Shown here: positions 59,506 through 64,000 of the stretch, in pieces
Layout: every line of letters starts with the position of its first letter
How positions within the stretch are numbered: the stretch's first letter is position 1
From: Hymenobacter norwichensis DSM 15439
Lineage (GTDB): Bacteria; Bacteroidota; Bacteroidia; Cytophagales; Hymenobacteraceae
DNA: 64,000 bases
Direction of reading: 5' to 3'
NCBI RefSeq assembly: GCF_000420705.1
Contig: NZ_ATVL01000007.1
Span: 992,001 to 1,056,000 of the forward strand
Position numbers and translations under genes: made by a program
The notes under the pieces: generated by a model
What the model saw: the letters and a program-made list of their open reading frames with translations, nothing else
The model's database searches: none
Told to the model about the DNA's origin: nothing

Positions 59506-61203
59506 ATGCCCGAACAACTTCCTAACCCATCCCGCAAACGCCGCGACCTGCTGACTTTCCTAGCGGTTGTTGCCGGATTGCTGCTCGTCAATTTCATCGG
59601 CCAGCAGTTCTTTTTCCGCCTCGACCTCACCCAGGAAAAGCGCTATACCATGTCGGCGGCCACCCGGCAGCTGCTCACCAATCTCAAGCAGCCCGTAACC
59701 GTGACGGTGTACCTGGACGGCGACTTTCCGCCGCCATTTCGGCGCTTGCAGCAGTCGGTGCGCGAAACGCTGAATGAAATGCAGGTGTATGGCGGCAGCA
59801 ACCTGAAATACGTGTTCATCGACCCCTCGGCGGCTGGCACCGAGAAGGCCCGCAACGAGTACTACCAGACGCTGTTCAAGAAAGGTCTTTCGCCAACCAA
59901 CCTAGGGGCCAACGAGAACGGCAAGCGGGTTGAGAAGATCATCTTCCCCTGGGCCACGGTATCAGCAGGGGGGAAGGAGCAGCGGGTGCTACTGCTGCGT
60001 GGTAACCAGGCCGCTCCTTCCGATGTACGCCTCAACCAAAGCATTGAAGGGCTGGAATACGAGCTGGCCAGTGCCATCCGTAAGCTCAGCCCCGGCAAGC
60101 GCAAGCTGATTGGCGTAGTAGAAGGACACGGCGAATTAAACAACGCCGAAGCCGGCGACTTGATTGGCTCGTTGCAGCAGTATTATGACGTATACCGCGT
60201 AGATCTGAGCAAGGTGCGCGACTTGCGGTCCTTAAGCGCCCTCATCATTGCCAAACCAGCCGGTGCTTACACCGAGCCCGAGAAGTTTAAACTCGACCAG
60301 TTCATCACCCAGGGCGGCAATGCGCTGTTCTTCGTGGATGCCATGCGCGTCAACCTCGACAGCGCCGCCCGCACCGGCATGCTGTCGTTTCCGCAACCTA
60401 TTGGCCTCGACGACCTACTGTTCAAGTACGGTGTGCGCGTAAACGCCGATTTGGTGCTGGACCTCAATTCCGGCGTGATTCCGCTGGTGACGGGCATGGA
60501 AGGCAATAAGCCCAAGGTGGAGCCCATGCCGTGGCAGTTTTACCCGCTCATCAACAACTTCAGCACGCACCCCATCACCCGCAACCTCGATGCGGTGTAC
60601 ACCAAGTTCGTGAGCACCATGGACACCGTGAAGGCCACCGGCATCCGGAAAACGCCGCTGTTCTTCACCTCGCGCTACTCCCGGGTGCTGCCCTCGCCGG
60701 TGCCCGTCAACCTGAACGACGCTCGCTTGGAGCCGGACCGCAAGCTCTATAAAGACAAATTCAAGCCAGTAGCCTATCTGCTCGAAGGCCAGTTCGGCTC
60801 GCTCTACGCCAACCGTGCCGAGCCCGGTACCACCCGTTTTCAGCCCGCTTCGTCGCCGCAAGCCAAGCCCGCTAAAGTGCTGGTGGTTTCCGATGGCGAC
60901 TTTGTGCGCTCCGAGCTGGACCCTAAAACAGGGCAGCCCTTCCGCCTCGGCTTCGACCGTCTCGCCAACACGGAGTTTGCCAACCGGGAACTGGTGCTAA
61001 ACGCCGTGGACTACATGCTCGACGAAACCGGCCTCATCAGCGTCCGGGGTAAGCAAATTACCCTGCGCCCCCTCGACAAGCTGAAGGTAATCGAACAGCG
61101 CAGCCGCTGGCAACTGCTGAACATTGTGGCGCCGTTGGTGCTGTTAGGTATATTCGGGGCCGTACGTGCTTGGCGCCGGAAGCGGCGGTACGCGTCGTTT
61201 TAG
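59506..61203 (+). CDS. gldG: Gliding motility-associated ABC transporter protein GldG
   Basis: A 565-residue GldG. An N-terminal transmembrane helix (LLTFLAVVAGLLLVNFIGQQFF, about 16-37) and a C-terminal helix (LLNIVAPLVLLGIFGAVRAW) flank a large extracytoplasmic domain (MSAATRQLLTNLKQPVTVTVYLDGDFP, GVVEGHGELNNAE, VDAMRVNLD, VVSDGDFVRSELD). The real start is ATG 59506; a TTG at 59485 would give an odd N-terminus. It forms a complex with GldA and GldF. Confidence 0.93.
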   Translation: MPEQLPNPSRKRRDLLTFLAVVAGLLLVNFIGQQFFFRLDLTQEKRYTMSAATRQLLTNLKQPVTVTVYLDGDFPPPFRRLQQSVRETLNEMQVYGGSNLKYVFIDPSAAGTEKARNEYYQTLFKKGLSPTNLGANENGKRVEKIIFPWATVSAGGKEQRVLLLRGNQAAPSDVRLNQSIEGLEYELASAIRKLSPGKRKLIGVVEGHGELNNAEAGDLIGSLQQYYDVYRVDLSKVRDLRSLSALIIAKPAGAYTEPEKFKLDQFITQGGNALFFVDAMRVNLDSAARTGMLSFPQPIGLDDLLFKYGVRVNADLVLDLNSGVIPLVTGMEGNKPKVEPMPWQFYPLINNFSTHPITRNLDAVYTKFVSTMDTVKATGIRKTPLFFTSRYSRVLPSPVPVNLNDARLEPDRKLYKDKFKPVAYLLEGQFGSLYANRAEPGTTRFQPASSPQAKPAKVLVVSDGDFVRSELDPKTGQPFRLGFDRLANTEFANRELVLNAVDYMLDETGLISVRGKQITLRPLDKLKVIEQRSRWQLLNIVAPLVLLGIFGAVRAWRRKRRYASF

Positions 61204-61238
61204 TGCCTAAATACTTATAGACATTCAATGCAATATCT

Positions 61239-61505
61239 ATGCTTGGCGAGATACTAGGTGAGGTTATCGGACAGGTAATAATCGGTGCGGTTTGGCATTG
61301 CTTTCTGACTATACTAGGTTTCTTGTATTTATATGGCCGCTATTTGCAGCCGCAACGAGTGCAGACAATATTGATTGAACAGTATGCCAACCGGTACGTC
61401 AATGCTGGAGGAGCAGTGATGACTAAGTTGATGCAAATGCTGGGTGTTTTGCTGCTGCTAACCCTTTGGATAGGCGTTGCTGTTCTCGGCTGGTTACATA
61501 GGTAA
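61239..61505 (+). CDS. Small membrane protein, unrecognised
   Basis: An 88-residue protein with two hydrophobic segments, about residues 12-36 (IGQVIIGAVWHCFLTILGFLY) and 65-86 (LMQMLGVLLLLTLWIGVAVLGWL). Short basic loops separate them. I see no family and the GC content is lower than in its neighbours. It lies between gldG and dnaN in the same direction. Confidence 0.5.
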   Translation: MLGEILGEVIGQVIIGAVWHCFLTILGFLYLYGRYLQPQRVQTILIEQYANRYVNAGGAVMTKLMQMLGVLLLLTLWIGVAVLGWLHR

Positions 61506-61589
61506 ATAGCGTTTCAGTAAAGCTTGGATGCGGTAATCTGACTACCAAAAGCAGTCCTCTATCCACTAGAAAACCCCGCGCTGGTTTCC

Positions 61590-61597
61590 TATCTTTG
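61590..61597 (+). promoter_or_regulatory. Candidate -7 box for dnaN
   Basis: TATCTTTG matches the TAnnTTTG consensus, 37 bases before the dnaN ATG. No clear -33 element is seen. Confidence 0.5.
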
Positions 61598-61634
61598 CCC
61601 TCTACCCAACCAAGCACCACAACCCAACCCTGAT

Positions 61635-62759
61635 ATGAAGTTTATCGTCTCGTCTTCCGCCTTGCTCAAGCAGCTTCAGAGCATCAATGGCGTGGTAACG
61701 AACAACCCCGTGGTGCCGATTCTGGAGAACTTCCTCTTTGAAATCGAGGAAGGCAAACTGACCATCACCGCCTCCGACCTGGAAACGAGCATGATGACGG
61801 AGCTGCCCGTTGAAGCCCGTGAAGCTGGCCGCATTGCCGCGCCCGCCCGCATCCTGCTCGACACTCTCAAGAACCTGCCCGACCAGCCCGTGACCTTCAC
61901 GCTGGACGAGGAAACTTACACCATCGAAATTGCGAGCAGCAACGGCCGCTACAAGCTGGCCGGCGAAAATGCTACCGATTTCCCCCGCGTACCGGTGGTA
62001 AAAGGCTCTACACCGATTGAAATTCCGTCGTCGTCGCTGGCCCGCGCCATCAACAAGACCATTTTCGCCGTTAGCACCGACGAGTTGCGCCCCGCCATGA
62101 CCGGTATTCTGGTGCAGCTGGCCGACAACCAGGTAACCTTCGTGGCTACCGATGGCCACCGTTTGCTGCGCTACCGCCGTTCCGACGTGGGCGCTGGACA
62201 GACCGCCAACCTCATCATTCCGCGCAAAGCCTTTAACCTGCTGAAAGGCGCGCTACCCTCCGAGGCCACGCCGGTGAAGGTGGAGTTCAACAACTCCAAC
62301 GCCTTCTTCAGCTTCAACCAGATGCGCCTCGTGTGCCGCCTGATTGACGAGCGGTATCCGGACTACGAAAACGTAATTCCGGTAAGCAACCCCAATAAGC
62401 TCATCATCAGCCGTCAGGAAATCCTGAACTCGGTGAAGCGCATCAGCATCTACTCCAATAAGACCACTCACCAGGTGCGGCTACGCCTAGCAGGTTCCGA
62501 GCTGACGGTTTCGGCCGAAGACCTGGACTTCAGCAACGAGGCCAACGAGAAGCTTCCCTGCCAGTACGACGGGGAGGACATGGAAATCGGCTTCAACGCC
62601 AAGTTCCTGCAAGAAATGCTGTCCAACATCGACTCCGAGGAAATCACGCTGGAGCTGAGCACGCCCAACCGCGCCGGTCTACTCATGCCCACCCTCGCCG
62701 ACGACAACGAAAGCATCCTGATGCTGGTAATGCCAGTAATGCTGAACAACTACGTTTAA
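61635..62759 (+). CDS. dnaN: DNA polymerase III beta sliding clamp
   Basis: A 374-residue sliding clamp that encircles DNA and tethers DNA polymerase III. Features are MKFIVSSSALLKQLQSINGVV at the start, VVPILENFLFEIEEGKLTITASDLE, FVATDGHRLLRYR, NKLIISRQEILNSVKRISIYSNK and the C-terminal MLVMPVMLNNYV with the family's hydrophobic cleft. It lies among gliding genes rather than next to dnaA in this window. Confidence 0.97.
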   Translation: MKFIVSSSALLKQLQSINGVVTNNPVVPILENFLFEIEEGKLTITASDLETSMMTELPVEAREAGRIAAPARILLDTLKNLPDQPVTFTLDEETYTIEIASSNGRYKLAGENATDFPRVPVVKGSTPIEIPSSSLARAINKTIFAVSTDELRPAMTGILVQLADNQVTFVATDGHRLLRYRRSDVGAGQTANLIIPRKAFNLLKGALPSEATPVKVEFNNSNAFFSFNQMRLVCRLIDERYPDYENVIPVSNPNKLIISRQEILNSVKRISIYSNKTTHQVRLRLAGSELTVSAEDLDFSNEANEKLPCQYDGEDMEIGFNAKFLQEMLSNIDSEEITLELSTPNRAGLLMPTLADDNESILMLVMPVMLNNYV

Positions 62760-62893
62760 TGGCTTAATTGATTACTAGTTAAATGGTTGGTCGTTCTCAC
62801 GGCTGACCATTTTTCTTATGCAGTCGTTCTGCTTTTTCATTTGGGTGGCTCTAGCTTAACCATGTAGCCATTCAACAATTCAACAACTCAATC

Positions 62894-63232
62894 ATGAAGA
62901 AATCCGAAATCCGTTTCAGCATTGCCCTCGACGACCAGAAAGTGCCCGAGGCCATCAGCTGGACAGCTACCGATGCCGGCCCCGACATTCACTTTGCCAA
63001 AGCCATCAACATTGCCCTCTGGGACCGGGACGAGCGCGGCACGATGAAAATCGACCTCTGGACCAAGGAAATGCCCGTTGACGAAATGAAGCGCTTCTAT
63101 GTGGACACCATGGGTGCCATGGCCGAAAGCCTCATTACCGCTACCAGCGATTCGCTGATGGCTACTAAAATCCGCAACCTCTGCAAAGAACTAACCGACC
63201 ACCTCAACGCCGAAGAAGGCCAGCAGCAGTAG
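62894..63232 (+). CDS. gldC: Gliding motility protein GldC
   Basis: A 112-residue cytoplasmic protein of the GldC family: MKKSEIRFSIALDDQKVPE, ALWDRDERGTMKIDLWTKEMPVDEMKRFYVDTMGAMAESL and a helical C-terminus. GldC function in gliding is not well understood. It is close to gldAFG but separated from them by dnaN. Confidence 0.9.
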   Translation: MKKSEIRFSIALDDQKVPEAISWTATDAGPDIHFAKAINIALWDRDERGTMKIDLWTKEMPVDEMKRFYVDTMGAMAESLITATSDSLMATKIRNLCKELTDHLNAEEGQQQ

Positions 63233-63262
63233 CACATATCCAGCTGCGCCTGAAACTAAGTT

Positions 63263-63309
63263 GCAACAGAAAGCCCCGCCAGCATCATGCTAGCGGGGCT
63301 TTCTGTTGC
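63263..63309. terminator. Terminator after gldC
   Basis: GCAACAGAAAGCCCCGC and GCGGGGCTTTCTGTTGC pair over 17 bases, with a further AGC/GCT after one mismatch. It closes gldC and the convergent gene from the right. Confidence 0.85.
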
Positions 63310-63322
63310 GGCTTATGTGAGC

Positions 63323-63859
63323 CTAGCGTCCTGACTTGGCTGGCGTAGTACGGCTTGGGGCAATAACAGCACCACCGGTAGCTGGCGAAGGATTCTGCAC
63401 CGATTTCACGAAATCAGAATTTACTTTAGCTGAGCGCGAAGCGTAATCCCGGTCGTATTTGCGGAACGTGGAGCGTGAGTCGTAATAGTCGCTGTATTGC
63501 TCGTTTGAAAGCACGGCTTGTAGCTCCTGGTCTCGCTCCTTGCACACGGCGTCGCATTGCTCGTTGATGAGCTTCTGGTTGCCGGCGTTGCGCTGCTCAA
63601 TTGCAGCCATCTTAGCTATTTTATCGTCGTTGATGGCACGCAGGCGGGCAGTTTGGTAGCCGTTCAGGCGCAATTCGCGGGCCATTTGGTCGGAAAGGCG
63701 CTTGGCGCGGTCCTGCACCGGATTCAGTCGAGGCGACTCTTGGGTTTTATCTTGCTTTACAACGATTCCCTGGCGTTCAGGTCTGGTACCAGGCGTCTGC
63801 GCATTGGCGGCCAGCGTGGCGGCGAGTAGCAGAGCGGCGGTGGCAAGTTGCTTTCTCAT
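63323..63859 (-). CDS. Hypothetical exported helical protein
   Basis: A 178-residue protein with a signal peptide (MRKQLATAALLLAATLAANAQ). The centre is helical and charged (RAKRLSDQMARELRLNGYQTARLRAINDDKIAKM, ELQAVLSNEQYSDYYDSRSTF), recalling Spy/CpxP-like periplasmic chaperones, but I cannot confirm the LTxxQ motif. The start at 63859 is chosen for the signal peptide. Function unknown. Confidence 0.7.
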   Translation of the reverse strand: MRKQLATAALLLAATLAANAQTPGTRPERQGIVVKQDKTQESPRLNPVQDRAKRLSDQMARELRLNGYQTARLRAINDDKIAKMAAIEQRNAGNQKLINEQCDAVCKERDQELQAVLSNEQYSDYYDSRSTFRKYDRDYASRSAKVNSDFVKSVQNPSPATGGAVIAPSRTTPAKSGR

Positions 63860-64000
63860 CGGTAGGAATAGTGGTAGGAAATTGAAAAACAATGAGCTGT
63901 CAGCGGCCACTAATGTGGAGCGAAAATCAGCTGTATGGTATTTCCTAACGAAAAACTGTGCCAGGGAGTTTATGGAGAACAATAAATTGTTGATGGGTAA

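Noticed and set aside
1..64000. tRNA, rRNA, CRISPR and insertion sequences
   Set aside because: I looked for T-loop motifs, regular spaced repeats and transposase frames and found none convincing.

Overview
The window looks like a chromosome segment of a GC-rich member of the Bacteroidota, most likely Cytophagales close to Hymenobacter. The evidence is SusC/SusD/SusE genes, gliding/type IX secretion genes (gldA, gldF, gldG, gldC), a type IX sorting-domain remnant, -7 promoter boxes of the form TAnnTTTG, and little visible Shine-Dalgarno signal before starts. The genus is inference. I saw no rRNA, tRNA, CRISPR array, insertion sequence or phage module.

Layout. 1-12 kb is a glycan locus on the minus strand: a partial N-acetylglucosamine-type kinase, SusE-, SusD- and SusC-like genes, a wrecked GH53 galactanase and a large GH5-type hydrolase, with a divergent CBM-esterase. 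12-20.2 kb is a complete trp operon (trpL leader, trpE-G-D-C-F-B-A) ending in a DAHP synthase, so entry into the shikimate pathway and the tryptophan branch are co-transcribed. 20.3-24.7 kb holds a lipoprotein, a membrane AraC regulator, a DoxX fusion and a phenylalanine-hydroxylase homologue behind its own leader/attenuator. 24.7-30 kb is a minus-strand group: dienelactone hydrolase, ABC1 kinase, TetR regulator, photolyase and SDR. 30-38.5 kb has pyruvate carboxylase, small exported proteins, an M28 peptidase and a TPR histidine kinase. 39-48.5 kb is a heavy-metal efflux system (CzcA, two CzcB-like adaptors, CzcC) with its own two-component system. 48.7-56 kb holds a cobalamin-binding protein with a CarH-like photosensor motif, etfBA, a bifunctional nuclease, a DinB protein and MlaFE. 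56-64 kb holds SDRs, a GIN-domain lipoprotein, gldA-gldF-gldG, dnaN and gldC.

Main points for a second look: (1) four CTAAT-like boxes at an exact 11-bp period stand upstream of both czcC and the second adaptor gene, at the same distance from the -7 box, and look like the response regulator's operator; (2) a trp leader peptide with three consecutive Trp codons, and a second leader/attenuator before phhA with an 11-bp perfect antiterminator but no Phe codons, share promoter type, spacing and a C-terminal RD...LC pattern; (3) the phenylalanine hydroxylase has Gln where the family's third iron ligand is Glu; (4) a GH53 pseudogene retains only its two ends; (5) a cobalamin-binding protein carries W-x9-EH but has no DNA-binding domain; (6) several repeat families, including one repeat nested inside another between czcB and czcA. 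All calls come from reading the sequence; no database search was run.
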